Positions 44,342-53,099 of a DNA stretch of 64,000 nucleotides are shown here, piece by piece. The DNA lies in NCBI RefSeq assembly GCF_014236655.1, contig NZ_JACMYG010000018.1, forward strand, positions 1-64,000. The letters run 5' to 3'. Under the pieces are notes generated by a model, which saw nothing but the letters and a program-made list of their open reading frames with translations, did not search any database and was not told the DNA's origin. The position numbers were made by a program, and so were the translations under genes. This DNA comes from Pseudomonas kielensis. GTDB lineage: Bacteria > Pseudomonadota > Gammaproteobacteria > Pseudomonadales > Pseudomonadaceae. Position 1 is the first letter of the stretch; each line of letters starts with the position of its first letter.

Positions 44342-46902
44342 CAGGCAAGCTCCTCGGTGACGGGAATAAGGTTGAGTTCGGCGGCCATGATCGGCCGGCG
44401 TTGCCCACGCTCCTCGACAAAATGAATGCTCGGGTCGGGACGTTCGTCGTTGACGAAGGTGCGGAAACGCTTGAGTTTGTCCGGGTCCTTGAGGGCGTTG
44501 GCCCACTCGCACTCATAACGATCGACCACCAGTTGCATCTGCGACTCCAGCTCCTCGCCCAGCCCCAGGCTGTCGTCAATGATCACCTGTTTGAGGTAAT
44601 CCAGACCGCCTTCCAGACTCTCGCGCCAGACCGAGGTACGCTGCAATTTGTCGGCGGTGCGGATGTAGAACATCAGGAAGCGATCGATGTAGCGGATCAG
44701 GGTCGCGTCATCCAGGTCAGTGGCAAACAGCTCGGCGTGCCGCGGGCGCATGCCGCCGTTGCCACACAGGTACAGGTTCCAGCCCTTCTCGGTGGCAATC
44801 ACCCCGACGTCCTTGCTCTGGGCCTCGGCGCACTCACGGGTGCAGCCGGAGACCGCGAACTTGAGTTTGTGCGGCGCGCGCAGGCCCTTGTAGCGGTCCT
44901 CGATCACCAAGGCCATGGCCACGCTGTCCTGCACCCCGTAGCGGCACCAGGTACTGCCGACGCAGGACTTCACCGTGCGGGTCGACTTGCCGTAGGCATG
45001 CCCGGTTTCAAATCCGGCTTCAATCAGCTCGCCCCAGATCTGCGGCAACTGGTGCAACTGGGCGCCGAACAGGTCGATGCGCTGGCCACCGGTGATCTTG
45101 GTGTACAACTCGTACTTCTTCGCCACCTGGCCGATCACGATCAGTTTCTCGGCGCTGATCTCGCCCCCGGCGATACGTGGCACCACCGAATAGGTGCCGT
45201 TTTTCTGCATGTTGGCCATGAAGGTGTCGTTGGTGTCCTGCAACGGCACCAGCGAGGCATCCATGATCGGCTGGTTCCAGCACGAGGCGAGGATCGAGCC
45301 CACGGCCGGCTTGCACACATCACAGCCGGTGTGCCCACGGCCATGACGGGCCAATAGTTCTTCGAAGCTGTGCAGCCCTTCAACCCGCACCAGGGCGTAT
45401 AGCTCCTGCCGGGTGAAGGCGAAGTGCTCGCACAGGCTCTTGTCGACACTGACGCCACGGGCGATCAACTCGTGCTCGAACACCTGCTTGAGCAGGCCGG
45501 CACAACCGCCACAGCCGGTGCAGGCCTTGGTTTGCGTCTTGAGCTGGGCCAGATCGCTGCAACCTCCGTCGATGGCCGAACAGATCGCGCCCTTGCTGAC
45601 GTTGTGGCACGAGCAGACCATGGCCGACTCGGGCAAGGCGCCCGGGCCCAGAGTGGGCGCGCCGGTCGAGGATGGCAGGATCAGGCTGGCCGGTTCGGCC
45701 GGCAGGGCAATGCCGTTCTGGGCGTATTGCAGCAAGGTGTCGTAGTAGCTGTTATCGCCCACCAGCACCGCCCCCAGCACCTGCTTGCCGGTGGCGTCGA
45801 CCACCAGCCGGCGGTAGCTGGCGCTGGCTTCGTCGATGAACTGGAAGCTGCGCGCACCCGGGGTGTGGGCATGGGCATCGCCGATGGAACCGACGTCGAC
45901 GCCCAGCAGCTTGAGCTTGGTCGACATGTCCGCGCCGATAAAGGGCTCAGCGTCCTGATTGCACAGCTGCGCCGCGACACTGCGGGCCATCTGGTAGCCC
46001 GGCGCGACCAGGCCGAACAGGCTGCCATTCCACGAGGCACACTCGCCAATGGCATAAATGTGCGGGTCGCTGCTCAGGCACCGGTCGTCAATCACCACCC
46101 CACCGCGCGGGCCGATGTGCAGCGCGCATTGGCGAGCCAGGGCATCCTGGGCACGGATCCCGGCGGAGAACACGATCAGGTCGGTCTCCAGGCTTTCTTC
46201 GTTGGCAAAGTTCATCCGGTAGCGGTACTGCTCCCCGGCACTGATCGATTGCGTGGCGCGGGACAGGTGCACGCCGACGCCCAGCCGTTCGATTTGCGAC
46301 TTCAGCGCCAGGCCACCCAGTTCGTCCAGTTGCACCGGCATCAGGCGCGGGGCAAATTCCACCACATGGGCTTCCAGGCCGAGGCTTTTCAGGGCATTGG
46401 CCGCCTCCAGGCCCAGCAGCCCCCCGCCCACCACCACACCGCGCCGCGCATTGCTGGCGGCGCGCCGGATGGCATCGAGGTCCTCGAGGGTGCGGTAGAC
46501 CAGGCGTGAGTCGCCTTCGGCGCCGTCGATGTCCGGTACAAAGGGATAGGAACCCGTGGCCAGGACCAGGGTGTCGTAGGCGACGCTGCCCTGGGCGGTG
46601 ATCACCTGGCGCCGGGCACGGTCGATTTCCAGCACCGGCACTCCCAGGTGCAGGGTGACACCCGGCGTCTGGTACAGCGCCGCGTCGGACAACGCCAGTG
46701 ACTCGGCATCACGTCCCGTGAAGTACTCGGACAGGTGTACCCGGTCATAGGCCCGTACCGGCTCCTCGCTGAAGACATGCAGCTGATAGCGCCCAAGGGC
46801 GCCGCGCTCGATCAACTGTTCCACACAATGATGGCCGACCATGCCGTTTCCGATCACGACCAGGGTTTGCAAGGTGTTCAACGCGGCAACATTGGAGTTC
46901 AT
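44341..46902 (-). CDS. nirB: Nitrite reductase (NADH) large subunit NirB
   Basis: ATG 46902 gives 853 residues. In order: FAD domain (LVVIGNGMVGHHCVEQL), NAD domain (ARRGVVVGGGLLGLEAANAL), BFD-like [2Fe-2S] domain (VCSCHNVSKGAICSAIDGGC, ACTGCGGC), and the siroheme/[4Fe-4S] sulfite-nitrite reductase domain (CVGSTWCRYG and CTRECAEAQSKDVGVIATE). It reduces nitrite to ammonium using NADH. Its leader has a sigma-54 promoter and a terminator with an ANTAR-type hairpin, described separately, which fits nitrogen limitation and nitrate control as in NasS-NasT systems. Confidence 0.93.
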   Translation of the reverse strand: MNSNVAALNTLQTLVVIGNGMVGHHCVEQLIERGALGRYQLHVFSEEPVRAYDRVHLSEYFTGRDAESLALSDAALYQTPGVTLHLGVPVLEIDRARRQVITAQGSVAYDTLVLATGSYPFVPDIDGAEGDSRLVYRTLEDLDAIRRAASNARRGVVVGGGLLGLEAANALKSLGLEAHVVEFAPRLMPVQLDELGGLALKSQIERLGVGVHLSRATQSISAGEQYRYRMNFANEESLETDLIVFSAGIRAQDALARQCALHIGPRGGVVIDDRCLSSDPHIYAIGECASWNGSLFGLVAPGYQMARSVAAQLCNQDAEPFIGADMSTKLKLLGVDVGSIGDAHAHTPGARSFQFIDEASASYRRLVVDATGKQVLGAVLVGDNSYYDTLLQYAQNGIALPAEPASLILPSSTGAPTLGPGALPESAMVCSCHNVSKGAICSAIDGGCSDLAQLKTQTKACTGCGGCAGLLKQVFEHELIARGVSVDKSLCEHFAFTRQELYALVRVEGLHSFEELLARHGRGHTGCDVCKPAVGSILASCWNQPIMDASLVPLQDTNDTFMANMQKNGTYSVVPRIAGGEISAEKLIVIGQVAKKYELYTKITGGQRIDLFGAQLHQLPQIWGELIEAGFETGHAYGKSTRTVKSCVGSTWCRYGVQDSVAMALVIEDRYKGLRAPHKLKFAVSGCTRECAEAQSKDVGVIATEKGWNLYLCGNGGMRPRHAELFATDLDDATLIRYIDRFLMFYIRTADKLQRTSVWRESLEGGLDYLKQVIIDDSLGLGEELESQMQLVVDRYECEWANALKDPDKLKRFRTFVNDERPDPSIHFVEERGQRRPIMAAELNLIPVTEELA

Positions 46903-46930
46903 AAGTAGCACCCGATCACTGTTCTAAAAG

Positions 46931-46967
46931 CAAAAAAAAACGCCTGAAACCTTACGGTTCCAGGCGT
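46931..46967 (-). terminator. Leader terminator in front of nirB (attenuator)
   Basis: Read with nirB, ACGCCTGGAACC-GTAA-GGTTTCAGGCGT forms a stem with one mismatch followed by nine T (46932-46940), ending 29 bp before the nirB start codon. Being in the nirB transcript, it must be passed for expression, so it is an attenuator. Confidence 0.85.
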
Positions 46968-46976
46968 CTTTGCCTG
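46961..46976 (-). promoter_or_regulatory. ANTAR-type hairpin overlapping the nirB leader terminator
   Basis: CAGGC-AAAGAC-GCCTG is a 5-bp stem with a hexaloop that has A at position 1 and G at position 4, the pattern bound by ANTAR proteins such as NasT and AmiR. Its 3' arm is the 5' arm of the terminator, so the two structures exclude each other. A second small stem TTTGC/GCAAA (46981-46995, loop of 5) lies just upstream and may stand for the first hairpin, though its loop does not fit as well. Confidence 0.65.
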
Positions 46977-47115
46977 TTCATTTGCGTTGTGCAAACCCGA
47001 CTGCTGTGCCCGGTTCAACGCTGCTACCCACGACCTGTGCGGCCAATCGATCGTCGTTGACCGAGGGGGCTGCCTGGACGACGGTGTTGCTGCGCGCCAG
47101 GCCTGCGGGATGTAT

Positions 47116-47131
47116 TGCAGCCTTTGTGCCA
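47116..47131 (-). promoter_or_regulatory. Sigma-54 promoter of nirBD
   Basis: On the minus strand TGGCAC-AAAGG-CTGCA matches the -24/-12 consensus TGGCAC-N5-TTGCA with one mismatch and exact spacing. Transcription would start near 47104, leaving a leader of about 200 bases before nirB. This fits NtrC control. The gap 46903-47531 contains this promoter, the leader structures, a REPIN and no gene. Confidence 0.75.
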
Positions 47132-47340
47132 GAACCGCAGCCAGCCCCCCACAGCCCCTATTCCGGGCGCTTGCAGCCCATGTGCGGTGGCACCCGACCG
47201 GGAGCTCCCCCTCGCGGCGTGACTTGGCTTAGTGCACGAAAGGTCGCGCGGGCTTTATAACAGTGCATGGCCGAGCGACGCGCCACTTGCCCGCGATGGC
47301 GCCAGCACAGCCAACATCGATGGCGCCTGACACATCGCTA

Positions 47341-47436
47341 TCGCGAGCAAGCTCGCGTCCACACAGGCTGGGTGGGCGCATGCAAAATCTGCGGGCAGCA
47401 ATAATCACCGTGGGAGCGGGCCTGCCCGCGATGCGC
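47341..47436. repeat. REPIN between nirB and the GNAT gene
   Basis: TCGCGAGCAAGCTCGCG at 47341 and GTGGGAGCGGGCCTGCCCGCG at about 47410 are REP units facing each other with about 50 bp between them. Confidence 0.75.
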
Positions 47437-47531
47437 TCAAAGCCGCCCTCAGATCGAGCAACTGCTGGCGCCCCGACGCGCCGTCGGTGGTGAGGCAGAC
47501 GCGGTATCCCGGCAAGGATTGAAGGCCGGGT

Positions 47532-47999
47532 TCACCCCAGCTGTTTCACCATGGGCACACAGGCCAGTTGCAGGCCCGAGGGCGAATGGTAGATGGACGT
47601 TTGCTCACCACGGTAACCGCAGCGCCGGTAGAAGTCGGCAGCGTTCAAGGTCGCGTCGAGTACCACCTGTTCCAGGCCCAACTGCCGCGCCAACTGTTCA
47701 AGGAACGCCAGCATCAATACACCAATCCCCTGCTGCATGAACTCGGGCAGGACGAAGATCGCGCCGATTTCCCGCCGCGGCAGATCGAGCATGCCGGTGG
47801 CCACGGCCACGCCATCGACATACCCCATGTAGAAGTGTGAATCCATCAGCGCACTGTAGCCGTCCGCCGCCGAACCTGCGGTCCAGGTCAGCATCTGTTG
47901 TTCGGTATAGGCGCCGATGCATTGGTGACGGATCGCGCGCAGGCGAATCTCGAAAGCGGCCTGGGCGTCGTCCTGGGTGGCGCGGCGAATTTGCAGCAT
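47532..47999 (-). CDS. GNAT family N-acetyltransferase
   Basis: The start ATG 47999 has GGAGA six bases upstream and gives 155 residues; an ATG at 48011 is an alternative and longer readings run through the attenuator. The fold is visible as LQIRRATQDDAQAAFEIRLR, then EIGAIFVLPEFMQQGIGVLM (acetyl-CoA site, Q-x-x-G-I-G), and LDATLNAADFYRRCGY. GNAT enzymes transfer acetyl from acetyl-CoA to an amine; the substrate is not predictable by eye. The special feature is its leader: a coding mini-gene with two adjacent cysteine codons followed by a terminator just before this gene. Confidence 0.87.
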   Translation of the reverse strand: MLQIRRATQDDAQAAFEIRLRAIRHQCIGAYTEQQMLTWTAGSAADGYSALMDSHFYMGYVDGVAVATGMLDLPRREIGAIFVLPEFMQQGIGVLMLAFLEQLARQLGLEQVVLDATLNAADFYRRCGYRGEQTSIYHSPSGLQLACVPMVKQLG

Positions 48000-48031
48000 A
48001 TCGTTCTCCATTGGCCAGCTTCGGACAGCGC

Positions 48032-48062
48032 AAAAAAAGCCCCGTCCATTGCTGGCGGGGCC
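48032..48062 (-). terminator. Attenuator terminator in front of the GNAT gene
   Basis: Read toward the GNAT gene, GGCCCCG-CC-AGCAAT-GG-A-CGGGGC is followed by seven T (48032-48038). The stem has 8 bp with one bulged A. It ends 32 bp before the GNAT start codon. Its 5' arm includes CCCGCCAGC (48051-48059), which can instead pair perfectly with GCTGGCGGG at 48105-48113. Confidence 0.8.
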
Positions 48063-48098
48063 TTGGGTCATAACGTCATATCCTGAACGCGCCTGACC

Positions 48099-48161
48099 TC
48101 ATGACCCGCCAGCGGCGGTCATGGAGCAGCACATCATGTTCAGGCGGTGGGTTCTGGTCAT
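48099..48161 (-). CDS. Candidate leader peptide with Met-Met-Cys-Cys
   Basis: ATG 48161 opens a 20-codon frame that ends in TGA at 48099. It starts MTRTHRLNMMCCSM and has tandem Cys codons (TGC TGC) at 48126-48131. The last third of the frame (48100-48123) is itself a hairpin (CATGACCGCC/GGCGGGTCATG with one bulge). No strong ribosome binding site is seen. The arrangement leader frame, internal hairpin, alternative pairing and terminator is that of a transcription attenuator. The remaining part of the gap, 48162-48336, shows no gene. Confidence 0.55.
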   Translation of the reverse strand: MTRTHRLNMMCCSMTAAGGS

Positions 48162-48336
48162 GGCTCGATACTGTTGGCCCAGCTCCCCTTCTGTCAATCC
48201 CGCGCGCACGACAAAGCTGACAACACCTGTTCCCGGGGCCCCACGGTGTATCAGATGAGCCGAGGGGTGGCTGGCGAGTGCTATGCACTCGGACGCAGCC
48301 TGCGGCAGCGGATACGGGGATCTGCGTTTGCCAGGC

Positions 48337-49185
48337 TCAATCCGCCTGCACCGTCACCTGCAGCTGTTCTCCCAACCCGGCGATGCCCAGGCGCATGGTC
48401 TGGCCGGGGCGCAGGTAGACGGGGTCGGGCTTGATGCCCAGGCCGACGCCCGGTGGGGTGCCGGTGGAGATGATGTCGCCGGGTTGCAGGCTCATGCAAC
48501 GGCTCAGGTAAGCGATCAGTTGCGGCACCGTGAAGATCAGCGTACGGGTGTTGCCATTCTGGTAGCGGTGGCCGTCGACTTCCAGCCACAGGTCCAGCGC
48601 ATGGGGGTCGGCGACTTCATCGCGGGTGACCAGCCACGGGCCGATCGGGCCAAAGGTGTCGAAGCCCTTGCCCTTGTCCCAGGTACCGCCGCGTTCCAGT
48701 TGCCAGGCGCGCTCGGAGACATCGTTGATCACGCAGTAACCTGCCACGTGATCCATGGCATTGGCCTCATCGATGTAGCGCCCGCCCTTGCCGATGACCA
48801 CGCCCAGTTCGACTTCCCAATCGGTCTTGAGCGAGCCACGGGGGATCTCGATGTTATCGTTGGGGCCGCAGATGGCGCTGGTCCATTTGCTGAAGATGAT
48901 CGGCTCCTTCGGCACTTCCATGTTCGACTCGGCGGCATGGTCGGCGTAGTTCAGGCCAATGCAGATGAACTTGCCCACCTGGCCGACGCAGGCGCCGATC
49001 CGTGGCTGACCGAGCACCGGTGGCAGGCTCGCGGGGTCGATCGCCGCCAGGGCCGCCAGGCCTTGTGGGGTCAGGGTCTGCCCGGCAATGTCCGCAACGT
49101 GGCCAGAGAGGTCGCGAAGCTGTTGGTTGGCATCCAGCAGGCCCGGCTTTTCCGAACCCTTGTCGCCATAACGCACTAATTTCAT
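48337..49185 (-). CDS. Fumarylacetoacetate hydrolase family protein (2,4-diketo-3-deoxy-sugar-acid hydrolase type)
   Basis: The 282-residue protein starts MKLVRYGDKGSEKPGLLDAN and has the FAH core: ICIGLNYADHAAES, PIIFSKWTSAICGPND, the metal triad region DWEVELGVVIGKGG and the end GDIISTGTPPGVGLG. Together with the SDR encoded next, this matches the pair for 2-keto-3-deoxy-L-fuconate (or the D-arabinonate analogue): the SDR forms the 2,4-diketo acid, which this hydrolase splits into pyruvate and a hydroxyacid. Assignment rests on the neighbours; other FAH substrates are possible. It is the last gene of the ALDH-MFS-SDR-FAH unit on the minus strand. Confidence 0.82.
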   Translation of the reverse strand: MKLVRYGDKGSEKPGLLDANQQLRDLSGHVADIAGQTLTPQGLAALAAIDPASLPPVLGQPRIGACVGQVGKFICIGLNYADHAAESNMEVPKEPIIFSKWTSAICGPNDNIEIPRGSLKTDWEVELGVVIGKGGRYIDEANAMDHVAGYCVINDVSERAWQLERGGTWDKGKGFDTFGPIGPWLVTRDEVADPHALDLWLEVDGHRYQNGNTRTLIFTVPQLIAYLSRCMSLQPGDIISTGTPPGVGLGIKPDPVYLRPGQTMRLGIAGLGEQLQVTVQAD

Positions 49186-49223
49186 ATCTCGCTCCTGCTA
49201 CTTAAAGGGGTGCCCGGTGGCGC

Positions 49224-49964
49224 TCAGATACTCATGCCGCCATCGATGACATGCACGCCACCGGTGGTGTAGGCCGAGGCGTCGCTGCCCAGGTACAAGG
49301 CCAACTGGGCGATCTCCGTGGCGCTGCCGATGCGGCCCATGGGCTGGCGGTCGAGGAACTGTTGGTACACCTGCGCCTCGGCCACGCCCTGCTGCGCCGC
49401 CTGTTCGGCGATCCGCTGGCGCAGCGACGGCGACTCCACGGTGCCCGGGCAAATCGCGTTGCAGCGAATGCCCTGGCCGATGAAGTCGGCGGCGACCGCC
49501 TTGGTCAGGCCCACCACCGCCGCCTTGCTCGCAGCGTAGGCAAAACGATTGGGCACGCCTTTGACACTGGAGGCCACCGAGGACATGTTGATGATCGAAC
49601 CACCGCCACGCTCGAGCATGCCCGGCAGCACCGCGCGGATCATCCGGTACATGGCGGTCACGTTGACGTCCATGGACCGGGCCCAAGCCGCTTCATCGCA
49701 CTCCAGGATGTTGCCGCTGTGCACATACCCGGCGCAATTGAACAGCACATCCAGGGCACCGATTCGCTGGCACGCCTCGCTGATGGCGCTGGCCGAGGTG
49801 ACGTCCAGGGTCAGGGCTTCGATGCCCGGGATCCCTTGCAGCCCACGCACATCGATATCGCTGGCGAACACCTGCGCACCCGCCTCGGCAAAGGCAATCG
49901 CACTGGCCAACCCGATGCCCTGCCCGGCCGCCGTCACCAGCACCCGCTTGTTCTGCATCTTCAT
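49224..49964 (-). CDS. SDR, 2-keto-3-deoxy-sugar-acid dehydrogenase type
   Basis: The 246-residue classical SDR has the loop VTAAGQGIGLASAIAFAEAG, NAD-type acid DIDVRG, NCAGYVHSGNILECDEAAW, catalytic Ser in IINMSSVAS, and YAASKAAVVGLTKAVAADFI. The region IGQGIRCNAICPGTVESPSL is typical of the DHRS6/BDH2-like group, which contains the 2-keto-3-deoxy-L-fuconate and L-rhamnonate dehydrogenases. It starts at ATG 49964, overlapping the MFS stop by 4 bp. The enzyme would oxidise C4 of a 2-keto-3-deoxy acid for cleavage by the FAH hydrolase. Confidence 0.82.
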   Translation of the reverse strand: MKMQNKRVLVTAAGQGIGLASAIAFAEAGAQVFASDIDVRGLQGIPGIEALTLDVTSASAISEACQRIGALDVLFNCAGYVHSGNILECDEAAWARSMDVNVTAMYRMIRAVLPGMLERGGGSIINMSSVASSVKGVPNRFAYAASKAAVVGLTKAVAADFIGQGIRCNAICPGTVESPSLRQRIAEQAAQQGVAEAQVYQQFLDRQPMGRIGSATEIAQLALYLGSDASAYTTGGVHVIDGGMSI

Positions 49965-51343
49965 ACTCGCTCCAGGTTAGCGCTGCCGGCCGCGGTTTTC
50001 GCCGTCCGCCCGAGCATCGCCGCAGGGATCGCCAGGATCAACGCGCCGCTGATGAACAGACACACCGCCAGCACGTAAGTACCGTTGTTGATGTTGCCCG
50101 TGAGGTTCTCGGCCACGGCGGTAATCATCGAGCCGGTGAAGCCGGACAGGTTGCCGATGGCGTTGATCATGCCGATCCCGGCCGCAGCCGCCACACCCGA
50201 CAGCACGGTGCCCGGCAAGGTCCAGAAAATCGGCATCAGGCTGAGGATCCCCGAAGCGGCGACGCTGAGGAACAGCACGGACAGCACCAGGTTGTCGGCA
50301 AAAAAAGCACTGAGGATCAGCCCGGCGCCGCCGATGAAGGCCGGAATCGCCGCATGCAGCCGACGCTCGCCGGTACGGTTGGAGTGGCGTGCATTGAGCA
50401 GCATCGCCACCGTGGCCACCGCATAGGGAATCGCTGTCAGCAGGCCAATGTGCAGGCTGTTGGTGATGCCGGTGCTCTTGATGATCGACGGCATCCAGAA
50501 CGCCAGGCCATAGAAACCGGTGTTGAAGGTCAGCAGGATCAGCACCAGCAACCACACACGCGGGTTGAAGAACACCTCGCCCAGGCGCGATACCTTGCCC
50601 TGGTTGTCGGTCTGCAGATTGGCCTTGAGCATGGCTTTTTCGGCGGCTGACAGCCACTTGGCCTTGTCGATGTTGTCGGCCAGGCAAGCGATGACCACGA
50701 AGGCCATGATGATCGACGGAATACCCTCGATGATCAGCATCCACTGCCAGCCCGAAAGGCCATGCACCCCTTGCATGCTGTTCATCAGCCAGCCGGAGAG
50801 GATACCGCCCAGGGTCAGGCTGATCGGCATGGCCATCAGGAACCCGGACATCACCCGGCTCTGGCGATGGGTCGGGAACCAGTAGTTGAGGTACAGGATC
50901 ACCCCGGGAAAGAAGCCCGCTTCACAGATCCCCAGCAGGAACCGCAGCACATAGAACATGGTGCTCGACTCAATCCCGAAGATCCCCGCCAGCGGCACCG
51001 TGTAGGCCACGGCCATGGAGATCACCGCCCAACTGAGCATGATCCGGGCGATCCAGAAGCGCGCGCCGAAGCGATGCAGCAACAGGTTGCTGGGCACCTC
51101 GAAGAGGAAGTAGCCCCAGAAGAACATGCTGGCGCCAAGGGCGTAGACGGTGTTGCTGAATTGCAGCTCGTTGAGCATGTCGAGCTTGGCGAAGCCGATG
51201 TTGACCCGGTCCAGGTAGGCGGCCATGTAGCACAGCAGCAGCACCGGCAGGATGCGCCAGATCACTTTGCGGTAGGTGCGGTCTTCAAAGTCGAGTTCGC
51301 TGGCTTGCGCCTGCGCAGGCAGATGCTCGGATATCGTTTGCAT
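49961..51343 (-). CDS. MFS transporter, anion:cation symporter (ACS) type
   Basis: The start ATG 51343 has AGGGG nine bases upstream and gives 460 residues; ATG 51370 would add nine. The protein has 12 membrane segments and the ACS features AAYLDRVNIGFAKLDMLNEL after TM1 and GFFPGVILYLNYWFPTHRQS in the TM4-5 region, as in tartrate, hexuronate and galactonate carriers. It likely brings a sugar acid into the cell with protons. The gene is coupled to the SDR gene by a 4-bp overlap and follows the aldehyde dehydrogenase by about 90 bp. Confidence 0.87.
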   Translation of the reverse strand: MQTISEHLPAQAQASELDFEDRTYRKVIWRILPVLLLCYMAAYLDRVNIGFAKLDMLNELQFSNTVYALGASMFFWGYFLFEVPSNLLLHRFGARFWIARIMLSWAVISMAVAYTVPLAGIFGIESSTMFYVLRFLLGICEAGFFPGVILYLNYWFPTHRQSRVMSGFLMAMPISLTLGGILSGWLMNSMQGVHGLSGWQWMLIIEGIPSIIMAFVVIACLADNIDKAKWLSAAEKAMLKANLQTDNQGKVSRLGEVFFNPRVWLLVLILLTFNTGFYGLAFWMPSIIKSTGITNSLHIGLLTAIPYAVATVAMLLNARHSNRTGERRLHAAIPAFIGGAGLILSAFFADNLVLSVLFLSVAASGILSLMPIFWTLPGTVLSGVAAAAGIGMINAIGNLSGFTGSMITAVAENLTGNINNGTYVLAVCLFISGALILAIPAAMLGRTAKTAAGSANLERV

Positions 51344-51434
51344 GGAGGTAACCCCTGGGCATGTGGACATGCCTGATTGTTTTTATCGAATGGGTCATGC
51401 CGGGCGAGCAATTCACCCGGCGTTGCTGCTTGGA

Positions 51435-53015
51435 CTAGAGTGCCTGGGTGGTTTTTTCTCCGTTGACCAGGCGCGTCAGCCCCAATGGATTGCTGTTGCG
51501 CAGCGCTTCGGGAAGCAAGGCATCCGGGAAGTTCTGGTAGCACACCGGACGCAGGAAGCGGTCGATGGCCAGGGTGCCCACCGAGGTACCACGGGCATCG
51601 GACGTCGCCGGCCAGGGGCCGCCGTGGACCATGGCGTCACACACCTCGACACCGGTCGGGTAACCGTTGACCAGCACCCGGCCGACTTTTTGCGCCAGCA
51701 CCGCCACCAGGTCGGCAGCGTGTGCAAGCTCGGCCGGCTCACCCAGCAGGGTGGCGGTCAGTTGTCCGCGCAGCCCCTGCAAGGCCGCCAGCAATTCAGT
51801 GCGATCAGCCACTTCGACCACCACCGTGGCCGGCCCGAAGATTTCCTCCTGCAGCAGTTCGTCACCGCCAAGCAGCAACTGGACGTCGGCCAGGAACAGT
51901 TGCGCCCGGGCTTGATTGCCCGCCTGCGCCTGCCCGGCCAGGTGTGTGACCTGGGGATGGGCGCGCAAGGTGGCGCAGCCTTCGACATAACTGCGCAGGC
52001 CGCCGGCGTTGAGCATGGTCTGCCCGGGCTGTTCGGCGATCAGCGCGCTGAGGGACTGCAGCAAAGCGCTGAACTGCGGTGAACGAATGCCGATCACCAG
52101 GCCCGGATTGGTACAGAACTGCCCCGCGCCCATCACCACCGAGGCGGCCAGTTCGCGGGCGATCTGCTCGCCGCGCACCTCTAGTGCCTGCGGCAACACC
52201 AGTACCGGATTGATGCTGCTCATCTCGGCGAACACCGGGATCGGCTGCGCCCGGGCAGCGGCCATGTCGCACAGCGCCCGGCCACCCTTGAGCGAACCGG
52301 TGAAGCCGACTGCCTGGATCAGCGGATGCTTGACCAGCGCCTCACCGACGCCGGCACCGAAGATCATGTTGAACACCCCGGCCGGCATGCCGGTTTTCTC
52401 GGCGGCGCGAATGATAGCCAAGGCCACCTGTTCGGCCGTCGCCATGTGCCCGCTGTGGGCCTTGAATACCACCGGGCAGCCAGCGGCCAGGGCCGCGGCG
52501 GTGTCGCCACCGGCGGTGGAAAAGGCCAGGGGAAAGTTGCTGGCCCCAAACACCGCGACCGGGCCGACGCCCAGGCGGCACTGGCGCAGATCCACCCGAG
52601 GCAGGGGCTGGCGCTGAGGCAGCGGCAAATCGATCCGCGCGCCGAGGAAGTCACCCCGGCGCAGGGTCTGGGCGAACAGGCGCATCTGCCCGCTGGTACG
52701 GGCCCGTTCGCCCTGGATGCGTGCCGCTGGCAACGCGGTTTCGCGGCAGACCAGGGCCACGAACTGCTCGTCCAGGGCGTCCAACTCGCTGGCGATGGCG
52801 TCGAGGAATTCGGCCCGGCGCTCGGCCGGCAAGTTGCCGTAGATCGCGCTGGCTTGATGGGCCGCGGTGGCAGCGGCATGCACTTCCTCGGCCGTGGCCT
52901 GGATGAAGGCGTTGGGCAGCGGCTGCCCGGTAGTCGCATCAACGCTGTGCAGGACCACGGAGCCGGCGGCGCTACGGCCACCGGCGATGAAGTTGTGACC
53001 GGACAGTTCGGGCAT
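51435..53015 (-). CDS. 2-oxoglutarate semialdehyde dehydrogenase (aldehyde dehydrogenase family)
   Basis: The start ATG 53015 is behind AGGAGACTGTC and gives 526 residues, the length of the long NADP-type alpha-ketoglutaric semialdehyde dehydrogenases. Motifs are FGASNFPLAFSTAGGDTAAA, the catalytic Cys in MGAGQFCTNPGLVIG, and GYPTGVEVCDAMVHGGPWPA. The enzyme turns 2,5-dioxopentanoate into 2-oxoglutarate, the last step of the oxidative (Weimberg) pentose route. The two dehydratase-type genes at 54.2-57.2 kb would provide its substrate. A palindrome at 53100 lies in its upstream region. Confidence 0.87.
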   Translation of the reverse strand: MPELSGHNFIAGGRSAAGSVVLHSVDATTGQPLPNAFIQATAEEVHAAATAAHQASAIYGNLPAERRAEFLDAIASELDALDEQFVALVCRETALPAARIQGERARTSGQMRLFAQTLRRGDFLGARIDLPLPQRQPLPRVDLRQCRLGVGPVAVFGASNFPLAFSTAGGDTAAALAAGCPVVFKAHSGHMATAEQVALAIIRAAEKTGMPAGVFNMIFGAGVGEALVKHPLIQAVGFTGSLKGGRALCDMAAARAQPIPVFAEMSSINPVLVLPQALEVRGEQIARELAASVVMGAGQFCTNPGLVIGIRSPQFSALLQSLSALIAEQPGQTMLNAGGLRSYVEGCATLRAHPQVTHLAGQAQAGNQARAQLFLADVQLLLGGDELLQEEIFGPATVVVEVADRTELLAALQGLRGQLTATLLGEPAELAHAADLVAVLAQKVGRVLVNGYPTGVEVCDAMVHGGPWPATSDARGTSVGTLAIDRFLRPVCYQNFPDALLPEALRNSNPLGLTRLVNGEKTTQAL

Positions 53016-53099
53016 GACAGTCTCCTGACCCAGAGGGAAATCTGGTCGGTACTCTACTGCCGCGAATCGATTCTTTCCCAATGGCATTTTTGGATTAAC

